Notes under the pieces: generated by a model
The model's input: only the letters and a program-made list of their open reading frames with translations
Told to the model about the DNA's origin: nothing
Databases searched by the model: none
Translations under genes and position numbers: made by a program
Assembly (NCBI GenBank): GCA_037975125.1
Contig: JAJQOW010000228.1
Location: 1-64,000 of the forward strand
Origin: Latrodectus hesperus
Taxonomy: Eukaryota; Arthropoda; Arachnida; Araneae; Theridiidae
Direction: 5' to 3'
DNA length: 64,000 nucleotides
Part shown: positions 24,422 through 38,007 of the stretch, piece after piece
Position numbering within the stretch: position 1 is the stretch's first letter
Layout of the letters: every line of letters starts with the position of its first letter

Positions 24422-27400
24422 TTAATCAGTGTTTTGAAAATTGTTTACACTCATTGCTATAATTTTTTGAAAATCATATGATCATATGAAAGCTAAATTT
24501 TCCTAATCAATGATTTTTAAACCTTTGAAAATAATTTAGAAGCATTTTAGAAGGTGAATGTTATAGCTAGACATTTTATTCTGCACAATTTTTAACAGCC
24601 CGAAAATTTCTTTATGTGAAATAAGCAAAGGAAAGACCAATGTAAATTCACCACCACACACACATTGAAATTCTCCATACCTTTCCACAAAAGAATGTTC
24701 ATGTAAATATATGGAAATGAAACTTACACAATGGCCTTCACTTCACCCTCATTTGAACTGAAATAATCTATGATTACAAAGCTTTTAAGTGAGAAAGTTC
24801 AGACATGTATACAAAATGCATAACATATCATTAAATACCTTCCATTTGTATATTAATAAACAAGGTTCTGTTCTTGAAATATTTCATGTTGCATTTACAA
24901 AATTATATTGAATTCTATGGATAATGCCTAATGAAAATTTTTTCAGAATAATTAACATTTTATCTTTAATATTGAATTAATTATTAGAAAGACCTCACTT
25001 ACCAGGAGCTGAATATTGAAGTGAATTTTCAATATTTATCACAGGGGTATAATCAACAATTGCTGCAAATAAAAAATTTCATGAAAATATAAATATTTTT
25101 AAATTATAAAAGAACTAAATAAAAATAGATCATCATGCATTAAAGGTAATCATATTATTATACTTGAACTATCATGAATGTTGTTTCTTACCACCAGCGA
25201 TAAAAGGCAACCAGCTTTTGCAAGGCGTCCTTTTCAGTAGAAAAATTGTGCCACAATTTTGATGAGAATATTTTAATTTGGAATTTTATTATTTTATTTG
25301 TTATGATCATTTATTTAGTTATGAGTAAGAAACTGCTTTGTATCAAGAAATGAAATCTTGCATATAAAATAGAATTAAATAATGAATGCACAGTTAAGTT
25401 TAGTTTGGTATTTTTTCCCTCTCTAAATGCATGAGCGGGATTATCACAATGTAACAAATATTAATTGGATTCAAACCAGTGCAAAGATCCCAAACTAAGA
25501 TCAGAATCTAACAGGGGTACCTTTAAACAGATACCTAAGTACATACTTGGGTGTATTCTATTAAAGGAATAGTTGAAATTTGTGATATTAGACTGAAAAT
25601 GCTAGAAAACTGGTATAAATAAGAAAATATACACTAATGAATGCAAAGATGGATAATAATAGATGACTAAAAGTTGTTATATGAGTTTTTTTCCACAACG
25701 ACAACTTATCAGGGTTAAAATGACTATGAACGTTTCGATCGTCTGTTTAGAACAGGTAGCATATTGCCTCATAATATTGTATTTCCACACCAGATCATTC
25801 TTCAAATATAAAGTAAACATCAACCATACATTAAACCTCAACCAATGATCCATCTAGAGAAAGTATAAAAAAGATAAAACTAAGAATTTTCGCAAATGAC
25901 TGAAATCCTTAAACCCAGATATTTATCACTTCATCGAACTGCGTTGTTTCATAGTTAAAGAAAACCCAATCAAGTTGTTCTATCTATAAAATCTATTGTG
26001 AAGTCCTCTACAGAAAATCTATGAAAAATAATCTATACAACCAAACTTACATGTATTAGTATTACCAGCTCTTCTTTTGCTGGGTTTTTCTACTTTTTCT
26101 TCATCTTTCAAACCTAAATATAAAAAATTTTATCAAATTATAGCTATGATTTTATAATCAATATTTAATAATTTTCAAACGCCAAATATTATTATGAATT
26201 TACTATCTCAATGAGGAAAATATCCATTGGCATTTTACATGAATAAAAATGATAAATTACCTGGTAAGTAAAATTAATGACAACAATATTTATGCAAAAC
26301 CTATAATAAACAAAATCTTAGTTTTCGTATTCACTAAATTTTTGTGCAGAATTCTCAGGTGTAAATGGAGAATTTTGCACATAAAAATCTTAAAAATCGT
26401 AAAAGTTTCAGATATTTTATTCTTTAGCTTAAACATTTACAGTTTCATTCTGAAATTATGCAGAGTTTGCCATCAGTTTAAGCTTTGTGTACATTAATTT
26501 TATACTCTTCAAGAAGATATCTATTCCCCAATGTAGTTAATTTAGCTCATGCAATTCCATACCTGCCAACTTTCAGAAAAGTATTTCAGTAAAACTTTTC
26601 AGTTTTAATCCGTGTGACTAAAGAAAAAATTATAACTCTACCATTTCCTTTCCCCATCTACAGTTTTTCAAGCTGGAGGCTTTCCCCCTCCGATAGAAAA
26701 GGGTTTGACATGTGCATTTTCGAAGCCTCTGCGACCGCACAGTCCAGGAAGTTATTTCTCTCTTCCCACAGATGGATTGAATGGGGTGCTAATTTCCGCT
26801 TCTCATCATGGCTAACGAGAAAAGATCGCCATTATGCGCTAAGATAAAAATAATTTTTTTCTTTTTAAACTTTTCCCAAAAGAACCATAACGCGTAAAAT
26901 AATTAATGCTATCAGTAAAAGCGTAAAACCTGTGGAACTTGTGTAAAATTTACGCACGATGCGTAAAAGTTGGCAGGTCTGCAATTCTATTCTTGAACTT
27001 TTCTCTTTTCAAGAACAAAAGCAAGTGGATCCTCCTGTTCTTTAATAGCAGTGATTTATGCATAACTGCATGTCATAGTACTTGTAGATTTTTTTAAATT
27101 TAATGTTATTTAAATAGAAGTTTGTAATTATATGCTTGAAATTTTTTATGCTCCATACTTTCTAAGCAATAAAATAAGATTTTATTTTTATTTTAATCTA
27201 CTTTTGTTTTTGCAAGTTATCATTTGTGTAAAATGAAATTTGATTGCTGATATGAACAATAAAGCCAGGTTTCATTTGGATTGAAATTGTTTCTAAATTT
27301 TCAGTCAAATTAGTTTCTTTATCTGGATTTTTATTTGGTAGCAAATGACATAAATAAGATTTCGACTTTTAAATAATATATTGAAAGAAAATCATATGAT

Positions 27401-30400
27401 GTACTACATGTATGAAATAAAAATTAATTTTTTTAATTAGTGCAATAAATAGGTTTTTAAAAAATATGTTCTCCAGAAAAAAAGACGAGCATAAAATAAA
27501 GTAAATTACAACACGAGGAAGATAATCAGAAACTGGCAGGATTACTAAATAAATATCCTAGAAACACAATAGGATTAGATGGACAAGCAATTGAACCAGG
27601 ACTATGAACATCTGATTTGAAATTTCATAAGGAAAATTTTTAGAAATTAGTTCTCAAAAAGAAAAAGTGACGATTGTACCAATAGAAAATTAGATGTTGA
27701 AGTAGAAAATATGCCTGGTAATTACGTAATACAGTAAGACCCAGCTTAACGAGGGGATACATTCCATCAAAGTAGAGCGTAAATGGAAACAGCGCTAAAC
27801 GAGGCAATCTTAAGATGAAAATAATGGGGTTGGCAGAAGATGGATAGAAAATTGGTTAGGAATTAAATTTAATGTTTTTTTAATAAAAATAAAACCAAAC
27901 ATTTATTTATTACAAAAATAAAAGCAATATAAGCGAATATACTTATAAAAACAAATAAAATTCTAAGTCATTCAGTCTATTCCGTGTTTCCAATTTTCAG
28001 CCTTTTTGTCAAGAAGGCCTGTAATGCAATTTGAATTTTCCTTTTGCATTCTGTTAGAAGTTGTTGATAAGTGGTTAAAGCATATATAGCACCATGTCTT
28101 GCTTTTGAGCTCCTGTCAAAATTTGGATCATTTTTAATAAACTGGTCCATAATTTCAGTTGTAGTTGTCTAATTCCTTTTTACATATGCCATCGAAAGTT
28201 CTTTTTGCTCTTTGAAATCACTACTATTAATATTTTTGTTTTCTTCTTGTTTAGTTAATTCCTTGAGCTCATCATTAGAAAGACTAGCTGCTGTTTCTTG
28301 AACTATTTCTTTGACATCTTTCACGTTTACCTCCTATAAACTTGTTTGTTTCGCTAATTCTACTATTTCATCCACATTGACAGAGTGTCCAATGTATTCG
28401 CTCTTACTTAAATCAGGCCAAATGCTCTCCCATATTCCTTTCAAAGATCTTTCTGTTATCTCATTCCAAGAAAGGTTTTTGTTTTCTACAGCAATCATGA
28501 TATTGTAGCTTTTCCAAAATTCTCTTATTTATTGCTTCTTTTCTCTGTCTGTTTTTTTAAACATCTGCTTAAATGTTCACCGCAAGTAATAAGCCTTAAA
28601 ACTGGATATAACGTCTTGGTCCAGTTGTGTTAGGTGGCAAGAAAACCATTTCGAGTGGAAAGCATGTTGTTAAGTCTGATAAATTTCTTGGATGGCTTGG
28701 AGCATTATCAATTATTAGTAGTGCTCTTTGTTCAAGTTCTCCCCAGGTAGTCATCGATGATGTCAGAATAAAATCCCTGCCCACACCATAATGCTTCCGT
28801 ATCAAAATGTGTGATGTTTGGTGATGTTTTGGGTCTAATTGCATGTTCCTTGTTCACGCCATATTTTTATACACTTGTCATCTGGCTTCAGAGCAAATCT
28901 TGACTCATCAGTAAACATGACATTGCCCCAGTCAGACACAGTCCAATTGATATGTTCCCAGCACCACTTTAATCATAGCCCTTTTGATTGTGTGTACGGA
29001 TAGACAAACACAAACTCGAGGTACCCAGGCATACAGTCCACTCATATGTAATTTTCAGCGAACAGTTGCTGCAGATATCACCTTACCAACGGACGCTGTA
29101 ACCATAGATGTTACACGCGTCTCGAGGTCACTCTGCGATTTCGCTCTGCTAAAATATCAATATATCAATCTTCGGTGGGGTTTGTAATACTTGGGAGACC
29201 GGCAACAGGCCTTCCGACAATTGTTTGTGGAGTTTGGAATTGTTTCCATAAACGTGAAATTACAGAATGATGAACGCCAAAGAAAAGAGCCACATCAGAA
29301 ATCGACTGCCCTGCTTCAATTCGCCCAACACAGAACACCAGCGCTCAGAATCTTCCATTCGTCTTCTGGAAGGCATAGAAACATGTATGTCTTTACAACT
29401 AACTATGAAAGTTTTAAACACCTTCTATCAACACTTACAATCAACTTCTGTAACACTTCAGAAAACTGGTATCATATAAGACTGCCCTCTTTTCATATTT
29501 CTTGACATGAGATATTTGCTGTTACCTAACACATTTGCACACTTTCATCTACCTCAGCAGCGATTTGCATACTTTTCAATTTTAATTGACGTTTGGAAAT
29601 TAGCATTTTCTTCTCTGTGCTTAACTCATGGAAGTGAGTGTATATAATCATAGATCAGATGAAGCATATAAACATCAAATTGCCAATGATGGTGATGATA
29701 TCATTAATGGTGATTTGAAAGTGGATATTAATGTTTTGAAGTCGAAACAGGTTATAAAAGATGAACAAACTGGCAAATCAATTAACATTTTAAGACAAAA
29801 ATTTTTAAGTTGAATTTTACAATGTATGTCACTGCTATTTCTTCAATTACGGAAGTAGGTTACTAGATGCAGGGTAAGTAAAGGAACATTGAAATTATAT
29901 TATTCACTATATCCCTAATTTAAAAAACTGGAGTGAAAATGAAATCTTAAAACGTTTGTAAAGAATTAGCACAAAAATTAACGAGTACTAAAAATGTTAA
30001 TGAAAAGAACATTGCTGCATTACATTTTTTCGATGTGGTTCTTTGCAATGTTTTATCAAAGAGGATATGTCATCTATTGAAGTTTTAAGTTATGTTTTAT
30101 GAAAACAATATTACTGATACATTTTCAAAATATGCAATAGCTTTACAGATATCTTTAACCCTGCCAATTTTGGTAGCTATTAGAGAATGAAAATTTTCAA
30201 AACTTAAAATTATTAAAAACTGTAAACAATCTACCATATCGCAGGAGAACTTATTAGACTTGTTAATTATATTGTATAAATTAAATATAAAGGAATTGAT
30301 ATGACTGTTTTACCAGCTAAAGTTAGGAGAATCAATATTTGAATTTATTTTCTAGAAGCCATGATTTGTTATTCACTACTACAGTCGATGTCGAGGATTC

Positions 30401-33400
30401 ATATGAAGTTGATGACTTGATAGTAAACAGTGTTTGATTCTTGAAACAGTTCACAGCTTTTTTGTGTTTTAATCCATCTGCATGAGTAAGCACTTGTCTA
30501 AAACCCATATTTGAAACACTGAATTTGCTTTTGCATACGAAGCACTCCGCAGAATGAACATCGTCAACATTTCGGCACCAGGTCTTGATTAGGCATTTAT
30601 TCCCATCTTGCAGTTCCATCTATTTGTCAGAAAATTTCGTTTTCCTTGGTATTTTTAAAAGAAAATTAATAGTTTTCAAAAAATAAAATTCTGAGCTTGC
30701 TAATAAACATTCTTCAAAATACCCTTCAAAATCTTTCAAAATGGCGCGATAAGCATTTCACGTATGTGCATAAACGTAGGCGAATAATTCTCACAATTTC
30801 TCCATCATTGTAAATAGTTGTGCACTACTAAAACCAGAATCTTTGTCAGTAAAGGCAGAAAATAGAATTTAATGGTAAACCCAAACCTAAATTTTTCTGA
30901 CGTCAGGCATTCGTGAGCAATGGCTGAAAACGAGGTGAAGATGAATGTATGGCAACCCTATTTCCGGTTTGAAAGAGAACAAAAAAGGGGGAAATTTTTC
31001 TCTTTCTTCTTGCATAGAAAGCAGTTGAAAGAAAAAATATATTCCACTGAAAGAAAAATTTACTACTGAAAAATATAAAATTATTAATTAAAATTAAACT
31101 TTCAAAAGAATATAATAAAAAATTAAGGAATTCCAAGATTTATTTTGAAAAATAAGGACATTTCAGGACATTTTTTAAAAAATCAGGAATATCAGGACAA
31201 CTCTGAGCCCTGTTTATTACAATAAATATAAGAGAAGTCATTGACATTACTTTATGTAATAGTAAGTGCAGTGACTTTATTAAGGATTGGAAAGTGTCTG
31301 ATGAAATAAGCTTATATGACTACTAATACATTAGCTTTTCTGTAGCACACAAGACTGGAGGTGGTAAATAGGAAACCAAAAAATAGCAACTGGGAATCCT
31401 ACAAAGAAGATTTGGAGGCACGATCAATGAAGGTGACTTCAGTAAGTTTTCTTCAGTAGCAGATTTGGAGTTCGCCATTGATCATATGCAACATGCCATT
31501 CTCCAAGCATACTATCAAAATTGTGATGTCATTTATACTTACCCGCCAAGGTTAGATCATAGGTGATCTAAAGAGTTAAGTAAATTGCATTTACAATGTA
31601 GAAAGCTCTTTAATAGAGCTAAAAAGAATTGTGAGTGGTAGATATAAACAGACACTTATCACATATAATAATGCTATCAGGAATTCTAAAAAGAATTCCT
31701 GGCAAAATTATTGTATTGACATTAAAAATGGTGTGTGTTACTGCAAAACTTATTAAAATAATGTCTAATGATAGGAACTGCTGTCTAAACACTCTTAAAT
31801 TGCCAAATGGTAAGTTTTCAAAATCTGGAAGGGAGACTCCGGCTGAATTGTTCAGAGTTCAGGTTCCAAGGAAAGGAATGGAACTCCTAACTTTATTATC
31901 TCTACATCAAATTGTGATAAAAAGAGCAAAAACAGCTTTCTGGTCATGTAAAAATGCATTTGGGATTTAAGCCCAAAGTTCTTTCGAACTTATTCATTGG
32001 ATTTACACTATGATCATTTATCCCAATATTAACTATGACTTAGTGGTCTGGTGGCCTAAAATCAAAGTTGAAACTGCTAAAGTACAACAAAACTTCGAAG
32101 AATGTTTAGTATAGCTATCTCTGGGTGTATTAGAATTACTCCCACATCTACACTGGAGCTTTTGCTTGGTATGCATCCTCTTTATATGCGTATTGAAGCA
32201 GAAGCAGTACTTAGCATGAAGAGGCTTAAAATACAGGTCAGTGGAAGAACTACTCCAGATTTTTGTCTTGGGGGAACTTCAATGCTGTCATAACTAGTCA
32301 TCCTTTTATAAATATGCCTACTGATTACATGATTGTTTAATATGCTTTTGTTAAGCTTTAAACAATCATATTTCCCATGAGAGAAGACTGGAATAATGTT
32401 GCCATCAGTGAAAACTGTATTTACTGGAATACTGATGGCTCAAAAATGAATTCCAACACTGGAGCTGGTATTTGTTGTCCAGTTGATGACACGAAGCTAT
32501 CATTCCCTTTGAGTAAATATACAACTGTATTCCAAGCAGAAGTCTTTGCCATTCTCATGTGCAGTAGAATATGCTTCGACAGAAACTTTTCTCATAAAAG
32601 AATAATTATCTGTCCTGACAGTCAAGCTGCATTACTAGCTTTGTAGAAGTCTACTGTAACTTCTGTTTTTGTCTGGGAATGTTATCTCACTATGTGTAGA
32701 TTGGCTAGTAATAACATTATTCCTTCAATAATGTGCCTGGGCACTCTGGTGTTCCCGACAATGAGTTGGCAAGGACTGGATCAACAACAGACTTTTTGGT
32801 TCGTAAAAATTCATTTTAGTTTGTTATCCAATATATGTTCATTGTCCTTTTTGTTCACAATTTGAAATGTTCTGTAACTGATCACCCACTGAACTTAGGT
32901 TATCTAGTAGCCTTCATTTAGTCAAAATTATATCTTGCTAGTTATTTTAAAGAAAAATATTTGTTATTTCTTACTTTAATAAATTTATGATTTTGTCACA
33001 CGCAATAATTCTGTTTATGAACTTAGAAATATACAGACAAATGAATGGAACTGCAATTTTAGTAATTTTTATTTTTAAATCCTATATCGAGACAGCGGCC
33101 TTATCAGCCACGAGTCCTCTGGCAGTCCAATAAAAATTAGCCTTATTGTGAAAGTTGTCAGGTAAACAGTTCATAAGAGAAAGCGCTGGACAGCTTGTCA
33201 AATGAATAAAGTCCATAAAAGCTCCTGAAGGACACAGGGTTACAGTAGGGCGTGTTGACCACACTGATACGGTTTTAAGTGTCCCTAGAGAAAGTCATGT
33301 CCAGTCAAAATTCCGCAATTCGCTGTGAGCAATCCGCTCTCCACTCCCCATGTGCCTTCTTAAGATACGGAGAAATATTAATTTATTTTCTCTTCCACAA

Positions 33401-35939
33401 ACACTTGATAATTTTTTTAAACTATTCTAATTTTAGGTTATCTATATAGTAATTAAAATATGCTAATCAAGTTGCAGAGGGTGTCACTTTCAAAAGCATT
33501 CAAGTAAAATATTTAAACATTTTATACAGCTTTACAATACAATTTTCATGTACTATAAAAATAAGTGCTTTTTTAAATATATTGGAAATTTCATTTAGAT
33601 AAATAAATTTCCTTTTAACAATAGAATCAAAATTTGATTACTTTTTCCCCTTATATTCTACTTTTTACAGATAATTTAAGTCAATGTCTGGACTTTTATG
33701 TTAAGAAAATATTTGACTGAAGAATAATTACATTTTCTTAAGATATGGAGAAATATTGGTTTTATTTTCTCTTCCAGACACTTGATAACTTTTAAACTAT
33801 TATAATGTTTTGCGTGTTTTGACATCTCAAATAATACTGAATTGTCTTAGCATATTCCTTCACAATTTTTCCCATATAACATTTTATCGTTGGCAATAAC
33901 AAAATTCATAATACTAAGATAAAGCCCTTCATTATAAGGTTTTGAAAAACAGACATCACTAAAAGTTCAGAGTACATTTTTCGAATGCCACCTTGAATTA
34001 ATAATCTGAGGCTCAATTTTTAAAACTAAAGCAAAAGTGTTTTCATTGAAAACTAAAGTAACTGTAATAATTGTTTTGTGTTGATAAGCTCAATCATGAG
34101 CAACAAGTTTGTAGATTTCCAAGCATGACGTCACAGCTAATTATGTTACAATAGAAGAATTTGCGGCGGTGAGAACACTTGATTATGTTAAGAACTTTCA
34201 AAATGGCAACAACTTCAGCAGTGTAAATAGAACAGATTGACGGAAGACAATAACTATAGATATTAGTGCCATAAACTATGCCACAGTCAACACGTCTTTC
34301 TGTTTTTGAGCCATCAAAAAAGATTGGGAAATAATCATGAAATTGATTCCGATAAATGCCATAAATTTGTTTGAAAATTATGGTAGCAGTATGTTCTTTG
34401 CTAAACAGAGATAAGTTGTTTAAAAAACATATTTGTAGAATAACCCATGGGAGAATGCTATTCTAGTCGGCAATCTCAACTGGAGTTATAGATCAGCTTC
34501 CTCTAAAAGAGGTTGAATCCTGGCATAAAAGGGAATAGTGCACATGCAAGCATTAAAAAGTCTTTAATCTAGAGATAACTCTAGCAGATTTTAGTAGATG
34601 GTTCACAATAGAAGAACTCTTGAAATAGTAATTAAGGGAAAGATTAATGCAGCATAGTTTTAAAGGAGGTGTGTTGCAGTTAACATAGAGACTGTCAACA
34701 GGCGAGGTGAAAAATGCTCCACTACAGATATGAAGTGCATTGTGGTGAATCGAGTCTAACCATTTTAGGCCAGCTGAGCCATAAACCACACTACCATAAT
34801 AGATATGGGACAGTATAACTGACTGGTATTTTCTGCACAATGAGGTTTGATCAGCACCCCAAGAAGTGTTGGAAAGAACTTCTTGTATGTTAAGAGATTT
34901 TTCACACTTCTTGCACAAATTTAATATATGGGGCAATAAAGTAAGCCTATTATCAAAAATTAGCCCAAGGTATCGTACCTTGTTTACAACAGGAATGGAT
35001 ATCTCCTGAAGTTGGATATTGGGATCAGGGTGAAGGCCACGTTTCCTACAAAAATAAATGCAACTGCTCTTACTTGGTGAAATGGTATAGCCATTTTTGT
35101 CACACCAGTCAGTAATTTGATTTACAGCCATCTGTAGTTGTCGCTCAATTGAATGTATATCTGAACCTTGATAGGAAATATGCAAGTCATCCATATAAAG
35201 CGTACTTTTAATACAAGGTAATACAGCAAAAAAAATTGGAATTATAAACAATAGTGTCACGCTATATAAATTACCATGAGGAACCCCCTCAGTTTGAACA
35301 AATGATCTAGACAAAATCCCTCAACCTCTTATGAGGCTACCACAACAAGGGAGAAGAGAAAATTAAAGAAGGAAAGAAAGAAAGGAGAAGAAACAGATAA
35401 CTGGGGTACCTCGGGATTGTGACACTCGTGTTTACATAAAGAAAGTAAAACCATTGAGGGGAATTTACTGCTTATATACAAGTAAATATGGTGATAAATA
35501 CTTAAAATTACTTTAACTTATGCTGTAATATTTCATAAAGAAAATAAATATATAGGTTAAAATAAGTCATGATTAAATATAACGTTTAATTAGTAAATAC
35601 AAACAATTACTAAGTTTACTTAAGGGAAAGAAGCTATAATAAATTAGTTTTGGTAATGGTTGTAAATTCTGTATAAAATATTAAATATTTCTCCAGGGGG
35701 TGTATGTTAAATGTGTATAATTATATAAAACAAACAGATATATTTACCCAATAAAAAATACCTTTAAAATTTAATTTTTAAATTTTAAACTACACATGAA
35801 CTATTATTAAAATTATCTTTCGTAATATAACTTACCAGCTCGGGAGCGGGATCTTTTCTTATAACTTGCCTTCCCTGAAAATAATGAAACAAATTATATT
35901 TTGCTTTAATTTGAAAATTTTACATACATACATACATAC

Positions 35940-35982
<43 letters not shown>

Positions 35983-37962
35983 AAAACTGTTTTGCAAACA
36001 ATGCACTTTTCAAATATGAAGAAGCTGAATAAAAATCTTCATTGTATTTGTTTAAAGCATTTTTGGGGGGAGAGAAGGATTGATTTTAGAGTGTCAGCAT
36101 GGATTATTATGGTTTAAGATTAATTTATGTAATGTTTTATTATGAGCTCTCAATTAAAAAGTTAAGAATTTAATGTGAAAAATTACTTATGATTCTTAAT
36201 AATCAATTTAAATTATAACATTCCATTCAAGAACTCTCAATCCACTTAAAAAAGGATGATTCTTTAGTATCTTTTAAAATTCTCATCTATGTGAAATAAC
36301 CCCAAGAGAAGAGAAAATAATAATTCCTTCATCAGATAGCTCCTTTTACCTATGTTGTCATAGTGTAATGTTCCAACAAAATAATAATATTTATTTGTTT
36401 TTGATTTTGTAAAAGTACTATGTGTACCTTATAAAATGAAAATGTATGTTTCTGCTAGTCCAATATACCGTTAATAGTAGTATATTTTAATAGAAGTAAA
36501 TTAAAACTCAAATGATAGCAATCCTGCCTTTAATATTCAAAATAAAATCTTCAAACTTTCGACACTTTCTTTAATTCATTTTTAGAGAATAAAAAGTGAG
36601 AACTCATTTTGTGGTGCAAAACAATGTTTAGAGTTAAGCTAAGTAAAAAGTGAAAATTAATTTCAAAATCACAATTTTTCCAAGTTACAATAATTCCTTC
36701 ATTTTTTAAATTTTATTTATTTATTGATTTTTATTATTTTTTTTATGAGTATTGAAATTACAATTCACGTCATTTTTGATTCAATAAATTTCAACTGATA
36801 GTATATTGAGAAAAATCAAACCCATTTTAGAGGGTGAAAACACATTTTGAAAAAAGTAAAAATTAGTATTAATATAATAATTAAAAAAGTACTACACTGG
36901 AAATATTAGTATTAATATAATGATTAAAAAAATACTACACTGGAAATACTACCATTTGTTGTAAGAAATGTTTTGCTATTATTACATATTACAAATGGAT
37001 GGCAATTCTAAAAAGAGGAAAAAAGAATTACCCCTTCCTCTTTAAAAGTAACATGAATTTCCCCCAACAAAATGTTTGGATAAATTAAATTACATGGCAT
37101 GATAAGCAACCTTATAGGGAGTTAAAACCATTATTAACTGTGTTTTTAATTACAAACATTGCCTTTAAGATTTTGAAAAAAAATTGGTTCTGTAAAAAAG
37201 TAAAGTTTTTTATTAATCAGAGACTAAAATGCAGACATGAATTTTACTTCATTTTGTTAGCTGTTCTCAATTCAACACTGGAAGAACTTTCAACGAATTT
37301 ACGAAATAACGATTTGAATTACATAGATAAAGCACTTTATTCTTGGTTATCTAAAAGCAATATTTAATAAAAAAAACATTATATTCTATGTTTAATTATT
37401 TTCATGTCTACTAAAATTATCAGAGATTCCATGAACACAAGTGATTAAATGTTTTAAATTAATTTAACGCACGAGATCCTCTACCTTAACCTCCAATGCG
37501 TCCCTGTTTATCCTGTGCGAGACGGACAATGCAGTATCGATATCATTTGTCAATTGATTCATAGGAAGAAAAGGTGAAGCTTCTGTAGTCCGAAGACTCT
37601 CTTGGCTCCATGCCTGTTAGTGTTAGCTGGAAATTATGGAGTGGCCTTCACGCCTTAGGTGACCCTACTAGCAGTAAAAACTCCCGATGTACTTCCCCCA
37701 CTCCTTTCAGGAACACCCCCTTGCCACGGTGAGGCCACTAACCATGGACACCAAGCTTCTCCTGAGCATATCCTATATTGTATGAATATGCTATGGGACG
37801 TTATCTACACTTCTCCCTGCCTTGTCATCAATTTCCTCTCCGTAAACGGATTCCTTGATTTGGTCTGACTCCGTCAGAACCCTTGGAGATCAGCAACAAC
37901 AAATTAAGTTAAGATGTTTGACAATTGCAAAAAATACTGAATTTATTTAATATATAAACATA

Positions 37963-38007
<45 letters not shown>

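Larger units (their letters stand above)
33060..35330 (-). mobile_element. Second non-LTR (LINE) family: RT, RNase H and C-terminal knuckle, truncated
   Basis: Minus strand, from about 35330 downward: RT frame (35314-34553), RNase H near 34330-34140 (IFFDGSKTERRVDCGIVYG, then SIYTAEVVAIL), and a C-terminal knuckle near 33220-33140 (LCPSGAFMDFIHLTSCPAL) followed by YWTARG. The order RT-RNase H-knuckle is that of Jockey/I-type elements. The endonuclease and ORF1 are absent, so the element is 5'-truncated, the usual result of incomplete reverse transcription. The sequence differs from the LINE at 6167 and 31330. It is sense-oriented to the host gene in intron 6. Confidence 0.85.

Noticed and set aside
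24219..24425. 68-codon ORF ending in a long Ile-Tyr repeat
   Set aside because: It is translation of the LTR remnant running into an (AT)n microsatellite.
26614..26847. 77-codon ORF
   Set aside because: It lies wholly within a MITE-like element.
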